DNA of 64,000 nucleotides, taken from positions 80,698,350 to 80,762,349 of the forward strand of contig CM039183.1 in assembly GCA_008360975.2 (NCBI GenBank), written 5' to 3'. Position numbers and translations under genes: made by a program. Position 1 is the first letter of the stretch, and each line of letters begins with the position of its first letter. Positions 1 to 11,377 of the stretch are shown one piece after another. The notes below the pieces were generated by a model. The model did no database searches and was not told the DNA's origin. It was given only the letters and a program-made list of their open reading frames with translations. This DNA is from Lichenostomus cassidix. Its lineage: Eukaryota > Chordata > Aves > Passeriformes > Meliphagidae.

Positions 1-418
1 TCAGCACATCCAAGAATTTTCTAAAATGAGGATGTGTTTCTGTCTCTTCTGCTTTCTAAAACCTTTCAGTGACACATCTCTAATACTCCACAGAAGTTAA
101 ATTTCCATTCCGTTGCTGAGCTGTAGAGAAAGGAAAGAAATATATTCACTGTAGTGACTCTGAGTAACAGAAACACTTGAGTGAGCATCTAACTGTTATA
201 TATCAATACCTACAACTTACATCATGCATTTTATTCATGCACTTATTTAATTTTTTTTTATTCCTCTTCATGGGCTTGCTGAGCACACAAACAATTAATC
301 TCCATCAGCCCTTAAATTCAATGTTCCCATGTAAATTTCTAAATACAGAAGAATACATGGAGGCACCTGAGTTGAGCATTTTGAAATGGATGTATGATTT
401 TATGTCATTCAGCTGAGA

Positions 419-490
419 TTTTTTCTTTTTTTTTTTTCTCTTTTTCCTTATTTTTCTTTGCTTCCGTTTTTTGTCCCTCTTCTTCTTCAG
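419..490 (+). repeat. Long polypyrimidine tract ending in CAG
   Basis: About 70 nearly uninterrupted C/T bases end in TTCTTCTTCAG. Formally this is a very strong splice-acceptor-like sequence on the plus strand. No open frame with coding character follows it (an in-frame TAG comes within a few codons in one frame), so I record it as low-complexity sequence rather than an exon boundary. Confidence 0.6.
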
Positions 491-765
491 TTCCTGCACT
501 AGAATTTCCTCTGACAACTTATTCTCATTGTGTACAAGGATTTTGAAACAGCCAAAGCCCAGGATGAACACTCATTATATGTAAATCTTATGCCCATATC
601 AAAAGGACTTCATTTATGTTAGAGGCAGCCAGAATTTATCAGAATGTATTTGTGTCATTTCAAAAGCTTCAATAGTTGTGACTAAGTCTCCACGAAATGC
701 ATATTGGAAGGATATTCTGTCCCCCACTTATCTGTATAAGAATAACTGAAATGTCTTACACATTC

Positions 766-820
766 CAAAAAAAACCCAAACCAACAAACAAACAAAAAAA
801 AAAAAACCCAAACCAAAAAG
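766..820. repeat. A-rich simple sequence
   Basis: Low-complexity stretch built of A runs broken by CCC and CAAA units (AAACCCAAACC, CAAACAAACAAA). No repeat element can be attached to it as a poly(A) tail from what is visible. Confidence 0.7.
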
Positions 821-983
821 CCCACCACATTCTATGAACTTAGAATGAGTTTCTAATGAACTCCTCTAGAAAATGTACTCCTCTTGAAAACTCACGTAAA
901 GCTGGGCTTAGATTGCCTGCTGTTCCTATGTTGTTTGGCTAAAATATTCTGAACAAACTCACCATTTAACAGGTCTGTGTAGG

Positions 984-1905
984 TCAAATCCTCCTGGAAG
1001 CGATTTCCAAACATATAATAGAATTGTAGAATGGTTTGGGTTGAAAGGGACGCTACAGATCATCTCATTACAACCCCCTTGCCATAGACAGAGACACCTT
1101 CCACTAGACTAGATTGCTCAGTGAGGCACCTGAGAGAAGTCAGTGGGGATTTCCAAAGGGGAAATCATGTTTAAACAGCCTCACAGCCTTCTACAAAGAG
1201 ATTTCTGGCTGGTGGATGAAGGCAGAGCAGTGGATGTTGTTTATCTCAACTTAAGCAAGGCTTTCAACATGGTTCTCTAGAACATCCGTACAAACTAGTG
1301 AAATATGGGATAAATAAGTGGTAAGTGAGGAAAGCAGTGCCAGCAGGTCAAATAAGGTGATTATTTCCATCTACTCAGAACCAATGAGACACATCTGAAG
1401 TGCTGGGTCCAGGTTTGGGCTCTTTGGTAGAAGACAGACATGAGCATACTGCAGATAATCCAGCAAAGGGCTGAACAATGAAGGGCTTGGAGCATCTGAT
1501 GTCTGAGGAGAAGCTGAGAAGACTGGGACTGCTCATCCTGGAGAGTGGAAGGCTCAAAGGGACCTTAGCAACAAACGTGTATAAATACATGGATGGTGGG
1601 GAGTCTTTAGGAGATGAAGCCAGGGAATTCTCAGTGGTATACAGTGAGAGGCTAGGAGTCAATGGAATTGCCTGGGAATACTGAAAATTCCATTTTAACT
1701 TAAGAAAGAGACTTTCACCTTAAGGATGGTCAAAACCAGCAGAGATTGCCCTGAGAGGCTGTGGAGTCTCCATACTAATAGGTACCCATAAATGGCCTGG
1801 ATGAAGTCCTGAACAACTGCTCTAGCTGGCTCTCTGCTCTGAGCAGTGTTGTTGGACTGCTCAGTCTCCAGTGGTTCCTTTCAGTCTCAGTGTTCTGTGA
1901 TTCTG
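984..1905 (+). mobile_element. CR1 LINE, 3' part with RT fragment, interrupted
   Basis: Degenerate CR1 retrotransposon in plus orientation. Bases 985-1016 read as the reverse-transcriptase segment ILLEAISKH. After the nested insertion, 1138-1380 continues in the same domain, including the DEGRAVDVVYLNLSKAFN stretch (RT core, normally ...YLDFSKAFDTV). From 1381 it carries the family's 3' coding tail (GLEHL..EEKLRRLGLL at about 1484-1550) and the 3' untranslated region, ending in TTCTGTGATTCTGAG near 1905. Stops and frameshifts interrupt the coding part (for example TAG after NMVL), so it is dead. There is no 5' UTR or endonuclease part, which is the usual 5' truncation. Confidence 0.85.
1017..1137 (-). 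mobile_element. CR1 LINE 3' end nested inside an older CR1
   Basis: Reads as the reverse complement of a CR1 3' terminus: TAGAATTGTAGAATGGTTTGG at the left, then the GGGACGCTACAGATCATCT and CAGAGACACCTTCCACTAGAC blocks typical of the family. It lies between two pieces of a plus-strand CR1 whose RT sequence is colinear on either side, so it inserted into that older element. It is only about 120 bp long, a severely 5'-truncated copy. The outer few bases of its boundaries are uncertain. Confidence 0.8.
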
Positions 1906-4578
1906 AGCTGAAGACTACCTGAGGTTGACAAACCCTTTGCAATCTCCATGAGAGGATGAAAAGTGCTTTGTAACCATACATGGCTCAGGTTGATGTTGAC
2001 CTCCTGACATCCCCCATAGCAGGATACAGTTTTCAAACATATTGGTGATCCTTCATTGATCAAATTTAGCAACTAAAGCTTGTGATATTTCTGCCCTAAC
2101 TGCGGAAACCCAGTTTCACTCTTACCTTTGATATTTTCTGCAGACGCAGTAAGGTAAAGAACAGAAAAATGTACACAAAAGGCATGATTTTTTTTTTCCT
2201 AATGTGAAGGCTGTATCCTCATGCATGGTAGTGTTCAAAGCAACAGTCTGAAAATTAAGACTGTGGGGAGTATTAAAGTCAGCTGATTTTTTTGGAATAT
2301 ATATGTATATATATTTTTCAGTACCAGATGGATAGAGTTATGGTTCTCGCTGCGCTGACTTTCTATGCAAATGAAAACTGTTGACAAAGGATTTGTGCCG
2401 GTTTTGTGACAACTTGTGCAGGAAGATTTAACAGCTTTATTTGTTTTAGATTAAAAGAACATTCCTTCAGAATAAATATTTTAACAGAAACAATATAGGC
2501 AAAGATGTTTTCTTTTATGAGATATTTATTTAGCAATTTGCCTGCTGAGAGTTTTCTTACAAATGATGCCAAATATGCAGGAATGGAAATTGGTGTCTTT
2601 TCTTTCCATGGACAAGGAAGAGCGTGGGGGCTTTGCTGTCAGTTTTCACATGGTGTCAACAAGGTCATCCCCCACTCTGCAATCTGGCATATCACATTAT
2701 CCCATGTATAATGCTATGCCTCTACAGAAATGAGGTGGCTTGTGCTGACAAACTCTCCTTAGTTGCTCATGTTCCCATCTTCTTACCAGTTACTGAGTCA
2801 AGGTTGAATTTCAGTATTGAAATACTCAGCCTTCCCTCTCCTTACCCATTTGCAAGCATACCCCTCCTAGTGACTATACCCAGCCATGGGTGTGTGGCTG
2901 TTTATGGACAAGGGACTGTCCCTTGTCCTCTTTCTTCTTTCTCTTGTGCTTGTTGGTCCATGGTGCAGCATGACCCTTCCTTTGGCCATTTTCCTAAAAA
3001 TTCCACAATACATTTTACATAATGCCACAAGACCCTTCCAAAAGGGTCAGACGATTCACAGAAGTCTCCTGAACTGTTCCCCAATGCTCACAATTATAAT
3101 GTTTTCCCTCATTATCAATTACACAGCTCAAGTGACCCTCCCCAAGGCTGTGCTTGAGCAGCTCCCTTAATGGCCACCAATGAGTGGCCAAAGAGTTCTG
3201 GTCTTCAATATGGTCACTTTCCTTTTCCTTTTCATCTATCAATTTCCTTGTTGTTTTTTCATTCCTTTTGTACTGAATAATCCTTAACTGAACAACTTAA
3301 TAGATTAGACGCTTGCTTCCACCTACCCTTAAAAATTTTATAGTATGTGTAGGTCCATATTGGCCTCCAACACTCAAAGGAGAGCAGGATGCTTCCTTCC
3401 CTTTGGAAGCATTTTCAAAGACCGACACTGTGATTAAAAGTACATGCAGTGGGTGCATATCAGGTAGTGGCTATTATGGAAAAGGACAATGCCTACAGTG
3501 TGGGATGGATTCTTTTCAGAGTCTTGAGAACTGTGCAACAAGATCCACACCATACTTAATGTTTAGCATTTGAATCCAGAAGGCACACTTTGCTCAATAG
3601 TTATTTCTGACCTTAAACTCCAGCTTTTTAAAGCTGCTTAAGTACAGCAGTAGCAACATTCATTTTCTGACTAGCTGGTTGTTAAAGAGCATTTAAAATT
3701 CAGTATTAATTTAAGTGTACTTTGTAGATCAGTTCTTTGGATTTTGTACTCAAAATGTACTACTAAATGTTAGTGCAAAGGTTATAAGTTATCATAAAAA
3801 GTTGACAGAATCCATTCAGGTGTTAACATTCGTATAGTCTCTGTCTGGGGCTCTGGGATAAAGCAAGTTTTGTACCAGAAAGTTAATTGGTAGTGAGAAA
3901 CTGATCATGCTTACTTTGTGAAGGTGACATAGTGTCACACTGCTTCCTGTAAGAAGCCGCTCTGGACAGACAAGCCCATACTTTTTGTATGTGAATTCAT
4001 AAAATATTGGCATTTAGTGTACCCACATATAAAAGCACACATTGAGCCACAGTGTCAGTATAACTGCATAAAAGCTGCAGCCACAGAGCTTACAATTGTC
4101 CAAAAAGCAATAAGCTCAGGTCTAGCAGCTTTGTTGCAACATTCATTCAAGGAGGCCTGAGAGCTCACTCCTGGATACCTGACATTTGAGGGCACTTCTT
4201 TATGCTACCCTTGTTTCAATTTGAATATAATCAACTTTGTAGAAAAACAGATATTTCATTGAAATGTACTGTAAAAATAATTTCTCAAAAAAAAGGAGGA
4301 GTTTTCACGAAACAAAGGGCTTTTATTTATTTATTTTACTTTTTAACAAGTCATTGAGTTTGCACACCTTTGGTACAAAAGAAAAAGAATTTCCAATAAT
4401 TGTGCAGGTTACCAAGCAACAGCTCAGACTGCATCTGCATTGCTGTCCTCAGAGCTTCCCATTGCAGCATTCCTTCCTTTTGTTTTTCCCTTTCTGTCCA
4501 GCTTCAGGAGTCAGAGTTCCAGGATCTATCCCATTTTTATGACAAATATTTGTTCAATAGGATCAACAGAAAGAGATT
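1906..4578. other. Unique non-coding DNA
   Basis: No recognised gene. Several short open frames on both strands (for example 2624-3022) show no family resemblance. An inverted repeat lies at 2906-2928 and a TA-rich tract at 2297-2320. The remainder shows nothing I can name. Confidence 0.55.
2906..2928. repeat. Perfect 10-bp inverted repeat with 3-nt loop
   Basis: GGACAAGGGA, then CTG, then TCCCTTGTCC: both arms match perfectly. It is an isolated short hairpin in unique DNA with no transposon ends or recognised RNA around it. Confidence 0.8.
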
Positions 4579-4934
4579 ACCTCATTGCAGTCTATGTTTT
4601 CCTCATGAGGGGAAGAGGTGGGGCAGGCACTGATCTCTTCCCTGTGGTGCCCAGTGACAGGAACAAGGAAATGGCCTGAAGTTGTGTCAGGGGAGGTTTA
4701 GGCTGGATATCAAGAAAAGCGTCTTCACCCAGAAGTGGGTAGTTGGGCACTGAAACATTTGCTCCCCAGGGCAGTGGTCTCAGCACCAGCCTGACAGAGT
4801 TCAAGAAGTATTTGGAAAATTCTCTCAGACACATGGTGTGACTCTTGGGGGTGGTGCTGTGCTGGGCTGGGAACTGGACTGGATTTGTGAGTCGTTTCCA
4901 GCTCAGCAGATTCTGTGATTCTGTGGCTCTGTGA
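4579..4934 (+). mobile_element. CR1 LINE 3' end
   Basis: Plus-strand CR1 fragment. It shows the subfamily's landmarks in order: CCTCATGAGGGGAAGAGGTG, GGTGCCCAGTGACAGGAACA, GGAGGTTTAGGCTGGATATC, AGTTCAAGAAGTATTTGG and the terminal TTCTGTGATTCTGTGGCTCTGTG. It is the same subfamily as the copies at 38249-38774 and 47415-48128. It covers only the last ~350 bp of the element, is 5'-truncated and has no intact frame. Confidence 0.9.
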
Positions 4935-6455
4935 AGTTTTTAGAAGAGTCATGACCTCACTGCTCTTCTTTCTGTTATCATCCAACCTGTGCACACATTG
5001 TTCTTCACAAACAGCTGTGGCAACTTAGCTGTTGTGGTGCTTATTCATCTCTGTTAGTGTTTGGAAGATTAAAATCAAAGTTTCTTGGAATCTTTAATTT
5101 GCCATCTTAGCATTTTTCCTATAAAATTGTAAGAGTGAAAGAAGTATTTGTGAGATTACATGGGTGAAGTTGTAGCTTTACTACAGCACTGTGATTGTAT
5201 TATAAAATGCTGTTTTCTAGAGAACACACATTGTATATTATATTCTTTTATTTATATATTTATTTATTTGCATCAGAGAAGTCAGTGATGGTATGAGATG
5301 GCTAAAAGAAATAAATAGCATTATTTAAAATCTATGCATATATTTGTGTGTTCTGCAATTTGTATTGAACAGCTGCAAGGTAAACTGTGCAACCACTCTG
5401 AGTCACAAGGAAAAATATAGAGTCCTCTCAGAAAAAAAAGATGACAATCAGGTTGGTCAGTATATTACTGAGCAGAATACCTTATTCTGCAGTGAAAATG
5501 AAGTGTATTTAAGATCCTGTAAATATAATTCCTGGTAGAAAAGCTGAATAAAATATTAATACCATGCCATGTGTGAGGGTGGAAAGAAGGCAGATATTGA
5601 CCAGAAACAGAAGGACAGACGAATGCAAGATATATTTTAAATAAGTGTTTTTGAAATAAGGTCTGATAAGTCTCAACTCTCAAAAAAAAAAGTAAAAATT
5701 AAGGGGTGCATCTTAAAACTCTTGCAAGAGTTGCTATAAAAAGCAAATAATTTTATAACTACAGTATGGGATGATGAAATGACAGTTCATGGACTGTGGT
5801 GTTTTAGATCAGAAGAAGCAAACACAACTTTAATTAAAGGTGATACTTTTGCATGTCTGTGCTACCATTGAAAGTGCAGGCAATCATAGCAATTTTCCCA
5901 AGAAAATTCCAGTGGACTTTGCTGAATAGCCAAGTTCAGCTGACACAATTAAAGGACTTTTAATCAATGTTGAAGTGCCCTGGAATAATGGATTTTGCAA
6001 TGTTTGATGTTCACAGACATGTGCTTTTCAGTCAATTTTAGGATCTGAACAGGTATTATCACACTATTTGGATCTCCCACAGCACTTCCAAATCTTATTC
6101 AAATGTGGGTCTAGATTTACTTCCCAATCAAGAAAAAACAAATCTGAGCGCTTGGGAAAAACAGCTGGAGAAGAAATGGCATCAAGATAGCTCCAGTGAA
6201 GATAAATATTAGGAATGTTTCCACGTTCATGTTTTTTATATATGGGGTTTTTTTTTACAAAAAATATTTTTTGAACTGTCTTGGCACATGACTAAAAGCA
6301 ATAATTTAGAACAAAAGACAAAAACAGGTTTGCATTCAAACTCAGTTTCATTTGCCTATTAAAGCTATCCTTTAGGAGTGGCTGGAGTGGAAGCACACAG
6401 CCTGGAGTCTTTTCATCCAGTTTCTTCTCTCTCCACCAGACAGCTGCCTCACATT
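4935..6455. other. Unique AT-rich DNA
   Basis: No gene or interspersed repeat recognised. It includes a TA/TTTA-rich stretch around 5230-5275. Open frames here are short and without family resemblance. Confidence 0.55.
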
Positions 6456-7359
6456 ATGAGCTGAGGAAGAAAAAGTAGTGTTTAGCCTCACACTGTTTAA
6501 TGAAGGTCTGAGGCTCATTGTTTTCTCTTTTGGAGTCTACCTCATAGAAAGATCATAGCATTTAATTTGGAAAATACATCTACAGGGTGTAGGTAACTGG
6601 TAACTAGGTCTGGATTTGTCCCTTGCTGAGAACTCAGTGAGTTGCAAAATAAAGTGCTGGATTTTCCCCTGATTTTTGGGCAAGAAAAGTTTGCCGGTAC
6701 TGTGGCTTAGTTTTTGTGCCTTAATTTGTCTCCAGATGAATATATTGGAGAGGCTGCATGGTAAATTAAGTGGAAGGGTTTGTAACCTTTTCTGGCAAAA
6801 TGCTGGCTTGGGAGTTACTGTTTTTGCTAGGAAAGAAATATAATACATGCTAGTTCTCTATAAACTCAGAGGTCAGTTAATTGACAGTCCCATAAGGCGA
6901 GTTGCCATGGAGATCAGGTGATTTAGTAGTTCACAGGGAAAGGCTTAGTCACATATAACTGTGAAATCCTGAGTGTGGTGGTGAAAATGCAAACAAAAAG
7001 TGAAGTCAAGATGTAAAGATGTAAAGAGGAAAAAAAGTGATTCCTGGAGCACAATCTACTTGTCTGGTGTTCAGAGGAACAAGAAATACTGATGAACTTT
7101 TTTAACATCTGGACAAATGCTGGTATAGTGTACACACACTCATTTGATGTCTTCCATGGTGGGAAAATACAGTTTAAGAAGTGGGAAGACTGTCTCTCCA
7201 CCAGCCTAGGAGCAGATGGTTGTTGCTTCCTTCCACCCCAGTGGTCTGCACCAGGTCCTGCCCCAAACAGAGAGGGAAATCATCCTCTTAACCAGGAATG
7301 GCCACTCAAGGTCTGAAGTTGACTAATTTTTATTTCTCTCTGTTAAGTGAGTGGGAAAC

Positions 7360-8372
7360 CTCTCAGAAGGGTCACACACAGCCAGGCATCCACCAAAGCT
7401 GCTCTATCACAGATAATATCACAAAAGGTTCGTGAATTGAGATAAGGACTGGGAGAGATCACACATCAAATACCAACACAGACAGAACAGAGTAGAACTG
7501 GGGTTACTAATTGAGTTTATTACTAACAAAATAGGAGCAGGATAATGAGAAGTAAAATAAATCATAAAAAAGACTTCCCCCCACCTCTCCCTTCTTCCCA
7601 GGTTCTATCTCTTCCCCCAAGCAGTGCAGGGAGAATGGGAATGGGGGTTATGGTCAGTTCATCATGGGTTGTTCCTGTTTCTGCTCAGGGAGAGGAGTCC
7701 TTCCCGTGCTCCACCATGGGATCCCTCCCATGCAAGACAGTTCTCCCCAAATTGCTCCAACACAGGTCACCTTCCATGGGGTGTTGTCCTTCCAGAACAG
7801 GCTGCTCCAGCATGGGTTCCCCACAGGGTCACAAGTTCTTCCAGTAAACCTGCTCCAGCATGGGCTCCTCTTTCCATGGCTCTGCAGTTCCCTGCCAGTA
7901 GACTGCTCCAGCACAGTCCTCCCAGGGGGTCAGAGCCCCTTTCAGGATCCACCTGCTCCGGTGTGAGTCTCCTCTGTGGATGGATCTCCGCATCCTTGTG
8001 GTCCTCCATGAGCTGCAGGGGCACAGCTGCTTCCCCACAGCCTGCAGAGTAATCTCAGCTCCAGTGCCTGGAGCTCATCCTGCCCCTCCTTCTCCACTGA
8101 CCTTGGTGTCTGCAGGACTGCTCCTCTCACATGCTCTCCCTCTGCTCTTCTCTGGCCACAATGACATCTGCACAACACGTTTTTTCACTTCTTAAATAGG
8201 TTATCACAGAGGTGTTGCTACAGTCTCTGATGACCTCAGCCAGCAGCAGGTCCATCCTCAGGCCATCTGGCATTGGCTCTTTTGGACATGGGGAAATCTT
8301 CTTGCAGCTTTGCACAGAAGCCACTCCTGTAGCCCCCCTGCTACTTAAACCTGGCTGTGAAAACCCAGTGCA
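7360..8372 (-). mobile_element. Solo LTR of an endogenous retrovirus (~1-kb family), copy 1
   Basis: Solo LTR of about 1.0 kb in minus orientation. Read on the minus strand it starts TGCACTGGGTTTTCACAGCC (family form TGTATTGGGTTTGCATGGCA) at 8372. A TATA-like TATTTAAG lies at 8191-8198, AATAAA at 7516-7521, and the tail near 7360 resembles the family's GCCAGGGTCAAACC end. Five TGCTCC-containing internal units lie 48-53 bp apart (7753-7954). No gag, pol or env sequence flanks it, so it is a recombined solo LTR. The left boundary is approximate and I see no clear target duplication. The family shares copies at 16847, 22819, 30937 and 51617. The ~5-bp target duplications of sister copies suggest an ERVL- or ERV1-like class; the database name is unknown to me. 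Confidence 0.8.
7516..7521 (-). promoter_or_regulatory. LTR polyadenylation signal AATAAA
   Basis: AATAAA on the minus strand within the solo LTR, about 155 bp from its 3' end. The same signal recurs at the equivalent place in sister LTRs (17014-17019, 22998-23003, 31106-31111), which fixes the family's orientation. Confidence 0.65.
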
Positions 8373-8666
8373 ACTACTAACATAACACAAAAGAAGGGTC
8401 CAAAGGACTGAAAACTTATGAACAGGGAAAATAAAGAAATTACCTCAGCATTAAAAGCTAAAACGGAGAGAAAAGGTTTTCTGAATGTCTTCATAAACTG
8501 AAAAAACAAAAAAAAAAAAAAAAAAGCTTTTTAAGGGAAAAATTTGTAAAGGATCATATTACCATCCTGAATCTTTCACAGTCACTCAGCAGAATTCGAT
8601 TTTTTGTGTGGAGACTGAGTAATCTTTACTTCATGGTATTACCAGAACTTCTCAGGAGCAGCTGTC

Positions 8667-9166
8667 NNNNNNNNNNNNNNNNNNNNNNNNNNNNNNNNNN
8701 NNNNNNNNNNNNNNNNNNNNNNNNNNNNNNNNNNNNNNNNNNNNNNNNNNNNNNNNNNNNNNNNNNNNNNNNNNNNNNNNNNNNNNNNNNNNNNNNNNNN
8801 NNNNNNNNNNNNNNNNNNNNNNNNNNNNNNNNNNNNNNNNNNNNNNNNNNNNNNNNNNNNNNNNNNNNNNNNNNNNNNNNNNNNNNNNNNNNNNNNNNNN
8901 NNNNNNNNNNNNNNNNNNNNNNNNNNNNNNNNNNNNNNNNNNNNNNNNNNNNNNNNNNNNNNNNNNNNNNNNNNNNNNNNNNNNNNNNNNNNNNNNNNNN
9001 NNNNNNNNNNNNNNNNNNNNNNNNNNNNNNNNNNNNNNNNNNNNNNNNNNNNNNNNNNNNNNNNNNNNNNNNNNNNNNNNNNNNNNNNNNNNNNNNNNNN
9101 NNNNNNNNNNNNNNNNNNNNNNNNNNNNNNNNNNNNNNNNNNNNNNNNNNNNNNNNNNNNNNNNNN
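8667..9166. other. Assembly gap, 500 N
   Basis: Exactly 500 undetermined bases. The round size suggests a default gap length, so the true distance is unknown. The sequence to its left (ending CAGCTGTC) recurs at 11370-11377, and the sequence to its right (starting ATGAGCTGAGG) recurs at 6456, so the flanks overlap each other. Confidence 0.99.
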
Positions 9167-11377
9167 ATGAGCTGAGGAAGAAAAAGTAGTGTTTAGCCTC
9201 ACACTGTTTAATGAAGGTCTGAGGCTCATTGTTTTCTCTTTTGGAGTCTACCTCATAGAAAGATCATAGCATTTAATTTGGAAAATACATCTACAGGGTG
9301 TAGGTAACTGGTAACTAGGTCTGGATTTGTCCCTTGCTGAGAACTCAGTGAGTTGCAAAATAAAGTGCTGGATTTTCCCCTGATTTTTGGGCAAGAAAAG
9401 TTTGCCGGTACTGTGGCTTAGTTTTTGTGCCTTAATTTGTCTCCAGATGAATATATTGGAGAGGCTGCATGGTAAATTAAGTGGAAGGGTTTGTAACCTT
9501 TTCTGGCAAAATGCTGGCTTGGGAGTTACTGTTTTTGCTAGGAAAGAAATATAATACATGCTAGTTCTCTATAAACTCAGAGGTCAGTTAATTGACAGTC
9601 CCATAAGGCGAGTTGCCATGGAGATCAGGTGATTTAGTAGTTCACAGGGAAAGGCTTAGTCACATATAACTGTGAAATCCTGAGTGTGGTGGTGAAAATG
9701 CAAACAAAAAGTGAAGTCAAGATGTAAAGATGTAAAGAGGAAAAAAAGTGATTCCTGGAGCACAATCTACTTGTCTGGTGTTCAGAGGAACAAGAAATAC
9801 TGATGAACTTTTTTAACATCTGGACAAATGCTGGTATAGTGTACACACACTCATTTGATGTCTTCCATGGTGGGAAAATACAGTTTAAGAAGTGGGAAGA
9901 CTGTCTCTCCACCAGCCTAGGAGCAGACGGTTGTTGCTTCCTTCCACCCCAGTGGTCTGCACCAGGTCCTGCCCCAAACAGAGAGGGAAATCATCCTCTT
10001 AACCAGGAATGGCCACTCAAGGTCTGAAGTTGACTAATTTTTATTTCTCTCTGTTAAGTGAGTGGGAAACCTCTCAGAAGGGTCACACACAGCCAGGCAT
10101 CCACCAAAGCTGCTCTATCACAGATAATATCACAAAAGGTTCGTGAATTGAGATAAGGACTGGGAGAGATCACACATCAAATACCAACACAGACAGAACA
10201 GAGTAGAACTGGGGTTACTAATTGAGTTTATTACTAACAAAATAGGAGCAGGATAATGAGAAGTAAAATAAATCATAAAAAAGACTTCCCCCCACCTCTC
10301 CCTTCTTCCCAGGTTCTATCTCTTCCCCCAAGCAGTGCAGGGAGAATGGGAATGGGGGTTATGGTCAGTTCATCATGGGTTGTTCCTGTTTCTGCTCAGG
10401 GAGAGGAGTCCTTCCCGTGCTCCACCATGGGATCCCTCCCATGCAAGACAGTTCTCCCCAAATTGCTCCAACACAGGTCACCTTCCATGGGGTGTTGTCC
10501 TTCCAGAACAGGCTGCTCCAGCATGGGTTCCCCACAGGGTCACAAGTTCTTCCAGTAAACCTGCTCCAGCATGGGCTCCTCTTTCCATGGCTCTGCAGTT
10601 CCCTGCCAGTAGACTGCTCCAGCACAGTCCTCCCAGGGGGTCAGAGCCCCTTTCAGGATCCACCTGCTCCGGTGTGAGTCTCCTCTGTGGATGGATCTCC
10701 GCATCCTTGTGGTCCTCCATGAGCTGCAGGGGCACAGCTGCTTCCCCACAGCCTGCAGAGTAATCTCAGCTCCAGTGCCTGGAGCTCATCCTGCCCCTCC
10801 TTCTCCACTGACCTTGGTGTCTGCAGGACTGCTCCTCTCACATGCTCTCCCTCTGCTCTTCTCTGGCCACAATGACATCTGCACAACACGTTTTTTCACT
10901 TCTTAAATAGGTTATCACAGAGGTGTTGCTACAGTCTCTGATGACCTCAGCCAGCAGCAGGTCCATCCTCAGGCCATCTGGCATTGGCTCTTTTGGACAT
11001 GGGGAAATCTTCTTGCAGCTTTGCACAGAAGCCACTCCTGTAGCCCCCCTGCTACTTAAACCTGGCTGTGAAAACCCAGTGCAACTACTAGCATAACACA
11101 AAAGAAGGGTCCAAAGGACTGAAAACTTATGAACAGGGAAAATAAAGAAATTACCTCAGCATTAAAAGCTAAAACGGAGAGAAAAGGTTTTCTGAATGTC
11201 TTCATAAACTGAAAAAACAAAAAAAAAAAAAAAAAAGCTTTTTAAGGGAAAAATTTGTAAAGGATCATATTACCATCCTGAATCTTTCACAGTCACTCAG
11301 CAGAATTCGATTTTTTGTGTGGAGACTGAGTAATCTTTACTTCATGGTATTACCAGAACTTCTCAGGAGCAGCTGTC
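9167..11377 (+). repeat. Copy 2 of the 2,211-bp duplicated block
   Basis: Near-perfect second copy of 6456-8666 (two substitutions noticed), beginning at the first base after the N run. Unlike copy 1, it continues into unique sequence at 11378 (CCTGAATTTCTG). If the duplication is artificial, the true sequence runs from 8666 directly to 11378. Confidence 0.95.
10071..11083 (-). mobile_element. Solo LTR, ~1-kb family, second copy in duplicated block
   Basis: The same solo LTR as 7360-8372, carried along in the duplicated block with an identical structure (AATAAA at 10227-10232, TATTTAAG at 10902-10909, internal ~50-bp periodic units). It should not be counted as an independent insertion. Confidence 0.8.

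Larger units (their letters stand above)
1..983. other. Unique non-coding DNA
   Basis: AT-rich sequence with no recognised gene or interspersed repeat. It contains a pyrimidine tract (419-490) and an A-rich simple stretch (766-820), listed separately. The lysine-rich open frame on the minus strand here is only the reverse complement of the pyrimidine tract. Confidence 0.6.
6456..8666 (+). repeat. Copy 1 of a 2,211-bp duplicated block
   Basis: This block is repeated at 9167-11377 with a constant offset of 2,711 bp and no indel; even the 18-A run (8508-8525 versus 11219-11236) has the same length. The only differences I found are T/C (7217 versus 9928) and A/G (8380 versus 11091). It ends exactly where the N run begins. 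The block contains a solo LTR (7360-8372). Outside the LTR (6456-7359 and 8373-8666) I recognise nothing. It is most likely an assembly overlap or alternative haplotype rather than a true tandem duplication. Confidence 0.95.

Noticed and set aside
305..571. Lysine/arginine-rich minus-strand frame
   Set aside because: It is the translation of the reverse complement of a polypyrimidine tract; the poly-basic peptide is a composition artefact.
7624..8052. 142-codon frame and several overlapping frames, repeated at 10335-10763
   Set aside because: All lie in the GC-rich, periodically repeated middle of a solo LTR and are found on both strands. LTRs of this kind do not encode these peptides.
8606..9229. 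Long open frames spanning the N run
   Set aside because: They consist of undetermined bases and have no meaning.
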